A stretch of 43,058 nucleotides of DNA from assembly GCA_017531985.1 (NCBI GenBank), contig JAFXJY010000027.1, positions 1-43,058 of the forward strand, given 5' to 3'. The position numbers were made by a program, and so were the translations under genes. Position 1 is the first letter of the stretch; each line of letters opens with the position of its first letter. The notes beneath the pieces were generated by a model. The model worked only from the letters and a program-made list of their open reading frames with translations. It was not told the DNA's origin and did not search any database. This DNA comes from Bacteroidaceae bacterium (GTDB lineage Bacteria > Bacteroidota > Bacteroidia > Bacteroidales > Barnesiellaceae_A). This document shows, one piece after another, positions 25,401-33,063 of the stretch.

Positions 25401-25599
25401 CTATGGTGAAGGCTCGGAAATGTGGCGTCCTATGGCATGGGCTGTGATAGGTGGTCTTACTGTTTCAACAGTGCTTACTTTGTTGCTCATCCCCACATTG
25501 TATTGTACCGTGGCAGGTAATGAAGTAAAAGGAAAACGTAAGAAATTCCACAAGCAACTGCGTCGCAAGGCCGAACTTAAAGCCTTGGGTATAAAATAA
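22453..25599 (+). CDS. RND-family efflux transporter permease (HAE1-like)
   Basis: 1048 residues, the full length of inner-membrane RND pumps. The N-terminal helix is followed by PIDLYPDIETNTIMV and AYPGASAEDIE. TM4 carries GMVVDDAIVVLEN, with Asp399 and Asp400 placed like AcrB Asp407/408 of the proton relay. It uses proton motive force to expel hydrophobic compounds through the adaptor and TolC-like channel. The variety of substrates cannot be deduced. A Gly-rich loop of GGGGGMGG lies in the second periplasmic half (about residue 660). It is the fourth gene of the operon; a strong hairpin separates it from the small gene downstream. Confidence 0.96.
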   Translation: MSLYEGAVKRPIMTALVFIAIAILGLFSLTKLPIDLYPDIETNTIMVMTAYPGASAEDIETNLTRPLENALNAVEDLKHMSSQSRENYSLITLEFEYGNDIDVLTNDVRDKLDMVESALPDDAENPIIFKFSTDMVPIVILSVQANESMPALYKILDDAVATPLARVNGVGSVSIAGAPKREIQVYVDPNKLEAYNLTVEAISGIIGAENRNIPGGTFDVGSDTYALRVEGEFTDASQMNDLVVGTFNGQTIYLRDVARINDSIEERAQEAYNDGVQGAMIVIQKQSGANSVQIADAVKAAVPELQKNLPKDVKIGVIVDTSDNIRNTINSLFETIMYALLFVTLVVFVFLGRWRATMIVVITIPLSLIAAFIYLFVSDSSLNIISLSALTIAIGMVVDDAIVVLENVTTHIERGSEPKQAAVHGTNEVAVSVIASTLTLICVFFPLTMIEGMTGVMFKELGWMVTIIMIVSTTIALSLTPMLCSQMLRLQKKRSKSFKRFYGPIERALDAFDRFYGRILTWATGHRAAMVTICVVFFIASMGLMKFVGSEFMPTSDNSRIGVTLEMPIGTRTEITRELALELQKRWSEEYPEMTKINFTVGQADTDNTFASLSDNGSYIATYNIRLCDPDERERTLSEICDLMRKDLAENYPDLKKAEVKLGGGGGGMGGETTVDFEIYGYDFTASDTIANYLDKQLRTINGVTEVRISRGDYQPEYQVDFDREKLALYGLNLSTAATFLRNRINGATASLYREDGDEYDIKVMYAPEFRTSIADIENILIYNNQGKAVRVKDVGRVVERFNPPTIERKDRERINTVSAIVSGAPMSEVVAAAQKVIDRMDMPSGFNIELAGSYEDQQDSFADLSTLLILIILLVYVVMAAQFESLKYPFLIMLSIPFALSGVIIALAATGSTLNMMSMLGAIMLVGIVVKNGIVLIDYISLNRERGMSIRRSVINGGESRLRPVIMTTLTTILGMVPMALNYGEGSEMWRPMAWAVIGGLTVSTVLTLLLIPTLYCTVAGNEVKGKRKKFHKQLRRKAELKALGIK

Positions 25600-25608
25600 A
25601 TATAAATT

Positions 25609-25646
25609 TTATTCGGTGTCGAGTTGAAGAACTCGGTGCCGAATAA
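25609..25646 (+). promoter_or_regulatory. Intercistronic hairpin between the RND gene and the PII-like gene
   Basis: A 17-base stem (25609-25625 with 25630-25646) with a GAAG loop and three G-U wobbles starts 10 bases after the RND stop codon. It is followed by TAAAAATAG rather than a T-run, so it is not a classical terminator. It may stabilise or process the mRNA, or attenuate the last gene. Confidence 0.6.
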
Positions 25647-25660
25647 TAAAAATAGAAAAC

Positions 25661-25954
25661 ATGAAATCAATTCTGATAACATTTGATCAAGCATATTACG
25701 AACGTGTCGTTGACATGCTCGATAAGCATAATTGTCGTGGATTTAGCTATATCCAGCAAGTGCAGGGTAGGGGAACCAAGACCGGTGAACCTCATTATGG
25801 CAGTCACGCATGGCCTTCTATGTGTTCGGCCATCATCTCGGTTGTTGAAGACCATCGTGTCAAGCCTATTCTCCAATACATTCGTGAAATGGACGAAGCA
25901 ACTCCACAATTAGGTATTCGTGCCTTTGTGTGGACTATTGAAGATAGTTACTAA
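25661..25954 (+). CDS. Small PII-like (ferredoxin-like fold) protein of the efflux operon
   Basis: 97 residues, cytosolic. MKSILITFDQAYYERVVDML at the start and a middle segment with VEDHRVKPILQYIREMDEAT give a beta-alpha-beta pattern resembling PII/CutA-like folds. A loop (about 31-49) with Gly, His and Trp residues (GRGTKTGEPHYGSHAWP) is conserved-looking and could bind metal or a nucleotide. It ends an operon encoding an RND pump. Small PII-like proteins are known beside RND pumps in other bacteria, so a sensory or modulatory role is inferred. The exact family was not identified. Confidence 0.7.
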   Translation: MKSILITFDQAYYERVVDMLDKHNCRGFSYIQQVQGRGTKTGEPHYGSHAWPSMCSAIISVVEDHRVKPILQYIREMDEATPQLGIRAFVWTIEDSY

Positions 25955-25986
25955 TAACGTATAGTTTCAAAAACACGTTTACATCG

Positions 25987-26028
25987 GAAGCTGTATCGGA
26001 AAAAACATCTGATACAGCTTCTTGTTTT
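25987..26028 (+). terminator. Terminator of the efflux operon
   Basis: A perfect 11-base stem (25987-25997 with 26011-26021), extendable by G-U pairs, is followed by TTGTTTT. It lies 33 bases after the PII-like stop codon. Confidence 0.85.
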
Positions 26029-26124
26029 AAGAGCATTTTTATAAACCTACGAATGTTAGGTACGATTTATGAACTCCTCTTAAATTTATAGATAGTAAAT
26101 ATGTAATTAAAATCAGGATTTTTT

Positions 26125-26155
26125 TTTGATTGTTCTCACTATTTTGATATATTTG
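26125..26155 (+). promoter_or_regulatory. Promoter of the small membrane protein-threonine aldolase pair
   Basis: TTTG (26125-26128), 19 bases, then TATATTTG (26148-26155): a full match to the Bacteroidetes consensus with ideal spacing. The ATG of the first gene is at 26185. Confidence 0.75.
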
Positions 26156-26184
26156 CTGAGGTTAACAAATGACAGTCATAATAT

Positions 26185-26379
26185 ATGAAGAACTTTATCA
26201 TCCGAGCATTTAGCGAGTCGCTTATTTTTTCTCTCTGTTTTACAGGTATAACGGCCTTGCTTAATTATTTCTTCAACCGTTTACTATCTAATAGTGAAAT
26301 ATTACTCTCGATATTATTTAGCTTTATTGGATGGTTTGTTTGGATTATAATTGATACAAAATTGCTGAAAAGACGATGA
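26185..26379 (+). CDS. Small two-helix membrane protein, unknown function
   Basis: 64 residues with two hydrophobic segments (about 8-27 and 39-58), an N-terminal MKNFIIRAF and a basic end LLKRR, placing both ends most likely in the cytoplasm. Its stop overlaps the threonine aldolase start (ATGA at 26376-26379), and a strong promoter lies just upstream, so it is probably a real, translationally coupled gene. I do not recognise a family. Confidence 0.65.
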   Translation: MKNFIIRAFSESLIFSLCFTGITALLNYFFNRLLSNSEILLSILFSFIGWFVWIIIDTKLLKRR

Positions 26380-27392
26380 AAAGTTTTGCTTCCGATAATA
26401 ATTCAAGTGTGCATCCACTTGTAATGCAAGCACTTGTGCAAGCCAATGAGGGTCATGCATTGGGCTATGGTGATGATAGCTGGACAACACGAGCAACCGA
26501 ACTGGTGAAAAATCAGTTCAGTCGTCCTTGTGAGCCACTATTTGTTTTCAATGGTACAGGTAGTAATACAATGGCACTACAACTGATGACTCGCCCTTAT
26601 CACATAATATTCTGTGCCGAGACAGGACATATTGCTGTCGATGAATGTGGAGCCCCGGGGAAGGGGACGGGTTGTTTTATTCGCACCATATCCACTACCG
26701 ATGGAAAACTTACTCCGGCATTATTAGAACCTTATATGACAAACTTCGGTGTCGAACATCACTCGCAACCCGGTGCAGTGTATATAAGTCAATGTACCGA
26801 ACTTGGTACAATATATAAGCCGCACGAAATAAAAGAGTTGTGCGATTATGCACACCGACATGGTCTCATGGTACACATGGATGGTGCTCGCATCAGTAAT
26901 GCCGCTGCTGCATTGGGTGTAAGTATTGACGAGGTTTCGGGTAGCTGTGGAATAGATACACTCACACTTGGTGGTACAAAGAATGGTCTGATGGGTGCCG
27001 AATGCGTAGTTATATTCAATCCACAATTAGTGAAAGAGAGTCGATATGCGAGAAAACAATCATGTCAATTGGCCAGTAAGATGCGATACATATCGGCTCA
27101 ATTCTTACCATTCCTTACACAGCATCTATGGCGTGACTGTGCCAATCATGCCAACAAAATGGCAGCCAAGTTGCATGAAGCATTGTCGCAAATGCCCGAT
27201 GTTACTTTTACGCAACCAGTTGAGAGTAATCAGCTATTCTTGACCATGCCCATTGAGAAGTCTCGTAAACTTCATGACAAATACTATTTTTATTATTGGA
27301 ATGAAGCTATCGGTGAGTTGCGACTCGTAACATCGTGGGATACTACCGAGGAGGATGTATGTCAATTTATTGAATATCTTAGGAATATATAA
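26376..27392 (+). CDS. ltaE: Low-specificity L-threonine aldolase
   Basis: 338 residues, PLP-dependent fold type I, interconverting L-threonine (or allo-threonine) with glycine and acetaldehyde. FASDNNSSVHPLVMQAL opens the protein, as in the family. Asp169 and Arg172 in HMDGARISN contact the cofactor, and Lys202 in LGGTKNG forms the Schiff base. Length fits the beta-eliminating lyase/threonine aldolase family. Translation is coupled to the upstream membrane protein by a 4-base overlap. A terminator follows at 27414. Confidence 0.93.
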   Translation: MKSFASDNNSSVHPLVMQALVQANEGHALGYGDDSWTTRATELVKNQFSRPCEPLFVFNGTGSNTMALQLMTRPYHIIFCAETGHIAVDECGAPGKGTGCFIRTISTTDGKLTPALLEPYMTNFGVEHHSQPGAVYISQCTELGTIYKPHEIKELCDYAHRHGLMVHMDGARISNAAAALGVSIDEVSGSCGIDTLTLGGTKNGLMGAECVVIFNPQLVKESRYARKQSCQLASKMRYISAQFLPFLTQHLWRDCANHANKMAAKLHEALSQMPDVTFTQPVESNQLFLTMPIEKSRKLHDKYYFYYWNEAIGELRLVTSWDTTEEDVCQFIEYLRNI

Positions 27393-27413
27393 TCACTTGT
27401 AATAGTTTAATAG

Positions 27414-27455
27414 CAGGGCGGACGACTGACCATTTCAGTTTGTCCGTTCTGTTTT
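27414..27455 (+). terminator. Terminator after threonine aldolase
   Basis: A 10-base outer stem (27414-27423 with 27442-27451, two G-U wobbles) encloses a further ACTGA/TCAGT pair and is followed by TTTT. Confidence 0.75.
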
Positions 27456-27847
27456 GTTATATCCTATTTAACATAATGTTAATTATAGGACAAATCATAA
27501 TAGGGGGAAATTTGTTATATATACTATTATTATACCTTATATACAAAGATACGTTTATCGTTTACATGCTACCTGAATTATGATGAGTCATGTACACGAT
27601 TGATATGATTTGCTTGTAGTCGTTTTTTTAAAACAATTACTATTTAATCTATTCCTCTATACCTATTATTTGATATTTTGTTTAACTTTGTAGAGCAATT
27701 TTAATAAGAGTAAAGATGTATCAAATGTCAAGTCTAATCATGATTAAAGTTCGGGCGTTGCTTTCTCGGACGTTCTAACAATCAATGCGAATATTCTTCT
27801 CCTTCATTCTGTTATAGTATCGGCTTTTAAATTTAATATTGTAGTTT
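27456..27847. other. AT-rich intergenic region upstream of the methyltransferase
   Basis: About 390 bases with no gene. A TAACTTTG -7 match lies at 27683-27690 (plus), which would leave a leader of about 150 bases. On the minus strand a TATCTTTG -7 match lies at 27551-27544 without a -33 box; a small antisense transcript is possible but unsupported. Several short inverted repeats (for example 27466-27493) are visible. Confidence 0.4.
27683..27690 (+). promoter_or_regulatory. Possible -7 element for the methyltransferase gene
   Basis: TAACTTTG fits the -7 consensus, but no TTTG lies 19-21 bases upstream and the ATG is 158 bases away. No closer candidate was seen. Confidence 0.35.
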
Positions 27848-29083
27848 ATGGATAGTCATATCGATTTTATTACACTCAATGATGCGTTTTATGATTATAT
27901 TGATAAGCATCGTGACGATGATGTGATGCGTCTGCGATTGAAGAAACATGTTGATACCGATTTTCCCATTGACCTTGCAATTACTCAGATAGAAATAAGA
28001 AAACGTCGTATTGAACAGAAATTGCCTACATGGGCTGCTGCCGGTCGCATCGTTTTTCCTTCATTGCTCTCTACCGAGCAATGTTCTTCTGAAATTACGG
28101 CTCGATATAAGGCAAAATTAGTGAGGGGTAAGACTCTGTGCGACATGACCGGAGGTATGGGTGTGGACACTTTCTTTATGTCGCATCAGGTTGAGAACGC
28201 TCTCTATATTGAACAAAATGAGTTGTATTGTCAGTTGGCTCGACACAATTTTGACATTCTTGGGGCTAACCATATTGAGGTGTATCATGGCAATTGCTGT
28301 GATTATTTGAATAATAGTTCTGTTACATTTGATACAATATATATTGATCCGGCTCGTCGTGGCAAGTCGCAAGAACGACTCTATGCTTTGTCGGATTGTG
28401 AACCTGATGTACTGCTCTTGCTGCCTGTTTTATTGAAACGATGTAAAAGGTTGATTATTAAGATGTCACCAATGGTCGATGTGACTCGACTGCGTGAGGA
28501 ATTATCACTACGTTTTCAGTTATATATTGTTTCTGTCCGCAACGAATGTAAGGAGATGTTGGCTGTTATTGATACCGATGGGTGTCATGTCAATACCAAT
28601 GACGAACCAATTGATATTAATTGTGTAATGTATACTTCCTACGATGACTATCGTGAGGTTGTCTTTACTTCTAATAGTGAAATGAATGTATCAGCTCGTA
28701 TTGCCTGCGGTATCGAAAATTACCTATACGAACCTGATGTGGCACTGCTAAAAGCCGGTGTGTTTAAGTCATTGTGTGAGCGATATGGTGTAATGAAGTT
28801 GGCTATCAATAGTCATTTGTATACTTCCATCAACTTTGTCTCTGAATTCCCGGGACGTTCGTTTCAAGTTGTTGAGGTGATTCCTTTTACGTCAAGTACA
28901 TGTCGACAATTTGCATCTCAATATCCATCGTGCAATATTACTACTCGCAATTTTCCCTTGTCGGCCATAGAGTTGCGAAAACGGCTCAAAGTGCGTGATG
29001 GTGGCGATGTCTATATCATGGCTACTTGCGATGCCTGTAATAATAAGTTGCTTATAATCTGTAATAAAATAAATAACGAATAG
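27848..29083 (+). CDS. Class I SAM-dependent methyltransferase with THUMP-like C-terminal domain
   Basis: 411 residues. The Rossmann methyltransferase core has motif I LCDMTGGMGVDTFF (Asp99, Gly102-Gly105), an acidic motif II end (YIEQNE) and motif IV IDPARRG (166-172). The helical N-terminal region (1-95) and C-terminal part (about 330-405, containing TTRNFPLSAIELRKRLKVRDGG) match the THUMP-like proteins of Bacteroidetes. The family probably methylates an RNA, but the target is not established. It ends in a shared terminator with pyrD. Confidence 0.82.
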   Translation: MDSHIDFITLNDAFYDYIDKHRDDDVMRLRLKKHVDTDFPIDLAITQIEIRKRRIEQKLPTWAAAGRIVFPSLLSTEQCSSEITARYKAKLVRGKTLCDMTGGMGVDTFFMSHQVENALYIEQNELYCQLARHNFDILGANHIEVYHGNCCDYLNNSSVTFDTIYIDPARRGKSQERLYALSDCEPDVLLLLPVLLKRCKRLIIKMSPMVDVTRLREELSLRFQLYIVSVRNECKEMLAVIDTDGCHVNTNDEPIDINCVMYTSYDDYREVVFTSNSEMNVSARIACGIENYLYEPDVALLKAGVFKSLCERYGVMKLAINSHLYTSINFVSEFPGRSFQVVEVIPFTSSTCRQFASQYPSCNITTRNFPLSAIELRKRLKVRDGGDVYIMATCDACNNKLLIICNKINNE

Positions 29084-29117
29084 CGGTTGATGGTATTCAT
29101 TGTACCGCTATTCGTTT
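29077..29117. terminator. Bidirectional terminator between the methyltransferase and pyrD
   Basis: A perfect 11-base stem (29077-29087 with 29104-29114) overlaps the methyltransferase stop codon and is followed by TTTG. The two genes converge here, so it probably serves both. Confidence 0.7.
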
Positions 29118-29148
29118 GTGTATTGCAAGAAGTAATATCTTCGGAGGA

Positions 29149-30060
29149 TTATACTTCCAATGCTCCTATTATGTCATTTACCGAGCTGAATCCATGACGT
29201 GAAAGATAGTCGCTAATGCCATTGACAACCTTTACTGTAATGGTGGGGTCTATGAAATTGGCAGTGCCTATTTCTATGGCTGTTGCTCCGGCTAATAGAA
29301 ACTCTATGGCATCGGTCGCCGATGATATGCCACCTAATCCTACAACCGGAATGTTTACTGCCTTGGCGACTTGCCACACCATGCGTAGTGCAATAGGCTT
29401 TACGCAAGCTCCCGATAATCCACCGGTAATGGTCGATAATCGTGGACGGCGGCGTTCGGCATCAATCGACATTCCCATCAGGGTGTTGATGAGTGACACC
29501 GAGTCGGCACCTTCGGCTTCGACCGCCTTGGCGATGGAGGCTATATCGGTAACATTGGGCGATAATTTTACAATGAGGGTCTTGGGATAGGCTCGACGAA
29601 CAGCTTTTACTACCGAAGCGGCTCCTTCGCAAGTAGTACCGAATGCCATACCCCCTTGTTTTACGTTAGGGCAAGAGATATTTAACTCAATAGCCGGAAT
29701 GTTGTCAAGCGAAGCTATTCGTTCAGCGGTAGCTACATAATCTTCGATGCATGCACCTGATACATTGACAATCATATTGGTGTCGATATCTTTGATTTGC
29801 GGATAGATGTGTTCGGCAAAATATTCGACACCTTTGTTCTGCAAACCAACAGCATTGAGCATACCCGATGGGGTCTCAGCCATGCGGGGATAGGGATTGC
29901 CTTCGCGATGGTTGAGGGTTGTGCCTTTAACGATGATGCCGCCCAGTTGTGAGAGGTCGATAAAGTCGGCAAATTCTATTCCGTAACCAAATGTTCCCGA
30001 TGCTGTCATGACGGGATTTTTCAGTTCGAGATTTCCTATTTTTACATTCAAGTCTACCAT
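29149..30060 (-). CDS. pyrD: Dihydroorotate dehydrogenase class 1B, catalytic subunit
   Basis: 303 residues, FMN TIM-barrel enzyme oxidising dihydroorotate to orotate in pyrimidine synthesis. The active-site base is Cys130 in [11 protein letters not shown], which marks class 1 enzymes. TASGTFGYG near the N-terminus, the FMN-binding VVGLGGISS and TLMGMS are also present. It partners with PyrK, encoded directly upstream and overlapping by 7 bases, so electrons pass to NAD rather than to fumarate or quinone. Start ATG 30060. Confidence 0.96.
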   Translation of the reverse strand: MVDLNVKIGNLELKNPVMTASGTFGYGIEFADFIDLSQLGGIIVKGTTLNHREGNPYPRMAETPSGMLNAVGLQNKGVEYFAEHIYPQIKDIDTNMIVNVSGACIEDYVATAERIASLDNIPAIELNISCPNVKQGGMAFGTTCEGAASVVKAVRRAYPKTLIVKLSPNVTDIASIAKAVEAEGADSVSLINTLMGMSIDAERRRPRLSTITGGLSGACVKPIALRMVWQVAKAVNIPVVGLGGISSATDAIEFLLAGATAIEIGTANFIDPTITVKVVNGISDYLSRHGFSSVNDIIGALEV

Positions 30061-30824
30061 GTCAGTCTGTCGATATTAAAGATTGGACCTTCCTTACATA
30101 CACACACATGTCCCTCGGTGGTATTTTCTACGCAACACAGACATGCTCCTACACCGCAGGCCATCAAGTTCTCGAGCGAAACTTCACAAGGAATACTTTT
30201 CTCTCGGGCAATCTTGGCAACGGCTTGCATCATGGGCTTGGGACCGCAAGTGTATATGTATGAGAATTGTTGTTGTAGGATGGAGTGTTGTGTGACGAAG
30301 CCTTGTTCACCGATGGAGCCGTCCTCGGTCGAAAGATATACATCGCCAACAGCTTCAAATTCGCTCAGTTGTAATAGATCATTTTTACTGCGAGCCCCCA
30401 GTAAGAATGCTGGTCGAATACCTTTTGTAAGCAGTTCTTTACCCCAGTATAATAGCGGTGCAACGCCTACGCCGCCTCCTATTAGTAGTGGTTGATGTGT
30501 TTGTGTAGTGGGTATTGTGAAAGTATTACCGAGGGGCAATACCATGTTAACAACTGCACCGCAGGAGAGTGATGCCAACTTGTCGGTTCCTGTGCCGGCA
30601 CGACGCACGAGTAGCCACAATTCATTCTTTGCGTAGTCGACATTGTGAATAGAAATGGGGCGACGCAGATAGGTCGTAGGACTGTCATCGATACGAACTT
30701 CTGCAAATTGTCCAGGAAGCATCTCGGGCAATGTGCCTTGTACCGGAGAGAACTTCATCAGGGCATATGCCGAATGCAATGACTCGTTTGCGATGAGATT
30801 GAAATCAAGAATATTTTTTTTCAT
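30054..30824 (-). CDS. pyrK: Dihydroorotate dehydrogenase electron transfer subunit
   Basis: 256 residues from ATG 30824. FAD/NAD domain of the ferredoxin reductase type: YLRRPISI (FAD-binding Arg), [13 protein letters not shown] (nucleotide binding) and YTCGPKPMM. The C-terminal [2Fe-2S] cluster uses Cys residues in [10 protein letters not shown] and the following CVC. It passes electrons from PyrD to NAD. The open frame extends to 30878, but its first codons overlap TACCTTTG at 30873-30866, the promoter -7 element, so the ATG at 30824 is preferred and gives the usual length. Confidence 0.95.
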   Translation of the reverse strand: MKKNILDFNLIANESLHSAYALMKFSPVQGTLPEMLPGQFAEVRIDDSPTTYLRRPISIHNVDYAKNELWLLVRRAGTGTDKLASLSCGAVVNMVLPLGNTFTIPTTQTHQPLLIGGGVGVAPLLYWGKELLTKGIRPAFLLGARSKNDLLQLSEFEAVGDVYLSTEDGSIGEQGFVTQHSILQQQFSYIYTCGPKPMMQAVAKIAREKSIPCEVSLENLMACGVGACLCCVENTTEGHVCVCKEGPIFNIDRLTW

Positions 30825-30865
30825 TGCTATTTGGTTTGATTTGTTGATGGATGATACCATTGGTA

Positions 30866-30895
30866 CAAAGGTACACATTTATTTATATGTTACAA
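30866..30895 (-). promoter_or_regulatory. Promoter of pyrK-pyrD
   Basis: The minus strand has TTG (30895-30893), 19 bases, then TACCTTTG (30873-30866). The predicted start lies about 35 bases before the ATG at 30824. Confidence 0.7.
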
Positions 30896-31004
30896 CTACA
30901 TACGCGTAATTAAATAACTATTCAATAGGGCTGTGTGTAGTTATCATTGATAAAGTGTATCGACATCAGTCTTGGTAGCCGTAATAAAGTGGTCGGGTAA
31001 ATAA

Positions 31005-31466
31005 TTACTCGGGTTTGAAGCATTCAAAGCTATTATCATCGTAGAACACCATAATTTTAGCTATCTTTTTTTCAACCTTTACAATCGTTATTTCACTTGT
31101 AGGAGTATCTGTAAGGCTGTTTCGGTCGTCTTTTCCTACCTTTTTAGCTTCAATTTCCTGCTCATATTTGTTCGCATTCGCAGTTGGGGTCGCAAATTTT
31201 TTATTCTCGGTTGCAAAATTGAGTTCTTGTTGCCCCTCTTTTGTAATTACGGCATCAACCAACATTTTGCCCTCGCCAAACAACAACCATGCAATCGACA
31301 ATTCGGGAAAAGCATCATGAATTTTTTTGATTGTCGCATCAGTGATTGTTTTGTTGCGACCGTTGATGAGTTGCGAAAATGATGATCGCGGCATTCCTAT
31401 ACTTTCGGCAAATTGAGCATCCATCAGCCCGGTATACTCGACGTATAATTTTAGACGTTCTATCAT
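31005..31466 (-). CDS. XRE-family helix-turn-helix regulator
   Basis: 153 residues from ATG 31466. The N-terminal domain (1-70) has a phage-repressor-like HTH (about 16-36, AQFAESIGMPRSSFSQLING) followed by NKTITDATIKKI and LLFGEGK, the form common in Bacteroidetes. The C-terminal part is charged, with a short strand-rich end and no peptidase motif. The open frame reaches 31544, but that start lies upstream of the expected transcription start (-7 at 31521-31514). Repeated GCAAAT motifs around the promoter suggest autoregulation. Its targets are unknown. Confidence 0.85.
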   Translation of the reverse strand: MIERLKLYVEYTGLMDAQFAESIGMPRSSFSQLINGRNKTITDATIKKIHDAFPELSIAWLLFGEGKMLVDAVITKEGQQELNFATENKKFATPTANANKYEQEIEAKKVGKDDRNSLTDTPTSEITIVKVEKKIAKIMVFYDDNSFECFKPE

Positions 31467-31513
31467 AGAAAAAATATTGTTAAATTCGTTTACATTTCGA
31501 TTTTTCTTGTTTG

Positions 31514-31545
31514 CAAATGTAAATACAAAAATGCAAATATGCAAA
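31514..31545 (-). promoter_or_regulatory. Promoter and possible operator of the XRE regulator
   Basis: TTTG (31545-31542), 20 bases, TACATTTG (31521-31514) on the minus strand. GCAAAT recurs at 31513, 31533 and 31541, and again near 31583, with TTTGCAAA at 31511-31517: a plausible operator array for the encoded repressor. Confidence 0.65.
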
Positions 31546-31767
31546 TCTGCTGTTTGGAATCTAAATATTTGTTATTTGGAATTGCAAATACTATCATCTT
31601 TGATAAATAACAACTCAGTATAAATATTGTATATAATTTACTTTAATTATCATGATATAAATAATTGGATATTAGTTAGTTGGTAGTGATTATTTATCCA
31701 TAAAATATAGTGTTATGGGAATCTTGTGGATAAATCTATAATTCACTTTAAATATCTATCTAAAATT

Positions 31768-31899
31768 ATGGTTGTAAGCTATTCTATGTCGGGTTGTGTC
31801 GTGATATATTATCTTTATTCGCTTATTTTAATTCTTTTGTTTGTGTGGAGTTTGGATATTGGAATAGCTATTCTTGTTTTGTATGGTTTTAAATTGTGA
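31768..31899 (+). CDS. Possible 43-residue hydrophobic peptide
   Basis: An ATG frame of 43 codons in the AT-rich gap encodes a strongly hydrophobic peptide (about residues 10-40 are mostly Ile, Leu, Val, Tyr) ending GFKL. It could be a small membrane peptide. T-rich DNA gives such frames by chance and no promoter or ribosome site was identified, so confidence is low. Confidence 0.2.
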   Translation: MVVSYSMSGCVVIYYLYSLILILLFVWSLDIGIAILVLYGFKL

Positions 31900-32189
31900 A
31901 TCGATATAAGTTTTGTGTTTCAAACTCCGAATGTTTTATTTATATAAAATTAAAGGTTTGGCAGACTCCCCTACTCTATTTGCAAAGTAAAACACGAAAT
32001 TGGGCGAATTTTTGCGAATTTGTGAATAATTGTGTGTGAATAATGGAATATTAAATTCTCCTGAGAGTTAAATTGCATTTTATAAAGGTTAACTGACTAA
32101 TATGCAGATGTATAGCACTGATGTGATATGTTTGACTTTACACACCCTGAAAAATCGTCCCACTCCCCTATTTATATATTGTAAACAAC

Positions 32190-32220
32190 TTGCATATCCC
32201 GCTGTAAAGTATTATCTTCG
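32190..32220 (+). promoter_or_regulatory. Possible promoter of the GNAT gene
   Basis: TTG (32190-32192), 20 bases, then TATCTTCG (32213-32220), one mismatch from the -7 consensus. The ATG is at 32250. Confidence 0.45.
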
Positions 32221-32249
32221 CTGTAACAAACAATTTTAATCGTGATATT

Positions 32250-32807
32250 ATGGAAATAGTACAAGCAACGTTAGACGATTTTGAAGGCATTGTAGCCCTC
32301 CTTCGTCGCTATCATGTCGATTATATCTCACCTGAGGATAAGAAAGACGGATTTGTTACCACCAATCTTACCACTGAGCAACTTACTCGTCTTATTGTCG
32401 ATGAGAAAGGCGTAACCATCGCCAAGGAAAACGGACGTGTCTATGCCTTTGCCTTGGCAGCATCGTGGGATTATTGGGCAGAGTGGCCACTTTTTGCCTA
32501 TATGATAGAGCATCTCGAGGAGTATGAACTCGATGGAGTGAAGCTCACACGCAACAATTCTTATCAGTATGGACCCATCTGTGTCGATACCGAAGTGCGT
32601 GGTACAGGTGTATTCGAGAAGGTATTTTATGCATCATTGGCAAGTATGCGTGACCGCTACCCCATCATGGCAACCTTTATCAACAAAATCAATCCTCGCT
32701 CCTACGCTGCACACACACGCAAAGTCCACACCACCGAGACCGGTACATTCCCCTTCAACAACAATAACTACTACCTCATGGCTTGTTCGACAAGCATGAC
32801 TGAGTAA
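32250..32807 (+). CDS. GNAT-family N-acetyltransferase
   Basis: 185 residues. The N-terminal helix (ATLDDFEGIVALLRRYH) and central strands lead to motif A YGPICVDTEVRGTGVFEKVF (about 107-126), where R-G-T-G contacts acetyl-CoA pyrophosphate. A later NPRSYAAHTRKVH matches motif B position. The acetylated substrate is unknown. It is a single gene with a possible promoter and an imperfect terminator. Normal length for the family. Confidence 0.85.
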   Translation: MEIVQATLDDFEGIVALLRRYHVDYISPEDKKDGFVTTNLTTEQLTRLIVDEKGVTIAKENGRVYAFALAASWDYWAEWPLFAYMIEHLEEYELDGVKLTRNNSYQYGPICVDTEVRGTGVFEKVFYASLASMRDRYPIMATFINKINPRSYAAHTRKVHTTETGTFPFNNNNYYLMACSTSMTE

Positions 32808-32821
32808 TTTTTAAGAACAGT

Positions 32822-32867
32822 CCCCAACTCTCATAGGTTTTTGATAGAACAACCGTGAGAATTGGGG
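32822..32867 (+). terminator. Probable terminator of the GNAT gene
   Basis: A 12-base stem with one mismatch (32822-32833 with 32856-32867) is followed by ATATTTA, 14 bases after the stop codon. The remaining stretch to 33063 shows no gene. Confidence 0.6.
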
Positions 32868-33063
32868 ATATTTACTTGAATTTGATTGTGGTTGTATTAA
32901 GGATACTTATACCATATTTTATTCATATATCGGATTAATAATATTGTCATTAACCTTTTTGCCATGGAATAGTTCCTCTAAAATTTTTACTTCACAATCC
33001 ATCAAATTGCATTTAATTTACTTTTACACTTAGTGGGGATGATATTTTCTGATAATCAACGTT

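Larger units (their letters stand above)
31546..32249. other. 0.7-kb AT-rich region with DnaA-box-like motifs
   Basis: No gene is confidently present. Three matches to the DnaA-box consensus TTATNCACA lie on the minus strand at 31725-31733, 32021-32029 and 32035-32043, and a near match (TTATCCATA) on the plus strand at 31694-31702. A perfect 9-base inverted repeat joins 31692-31700 and 31727-31735. The region is very AT-rich. It could be a replication origin or a large regulatory region. The nonamer ACTCCCCTA occurs twice (about 31968 and 32162). Confidence 0.4.

Noticed and set aside
27544..27551. Minus-strand promoter in the gap before the methyltransferase
   Set aside because: TATCTTTG is present but there is no -33 box and no gene or stable RNA downstream.
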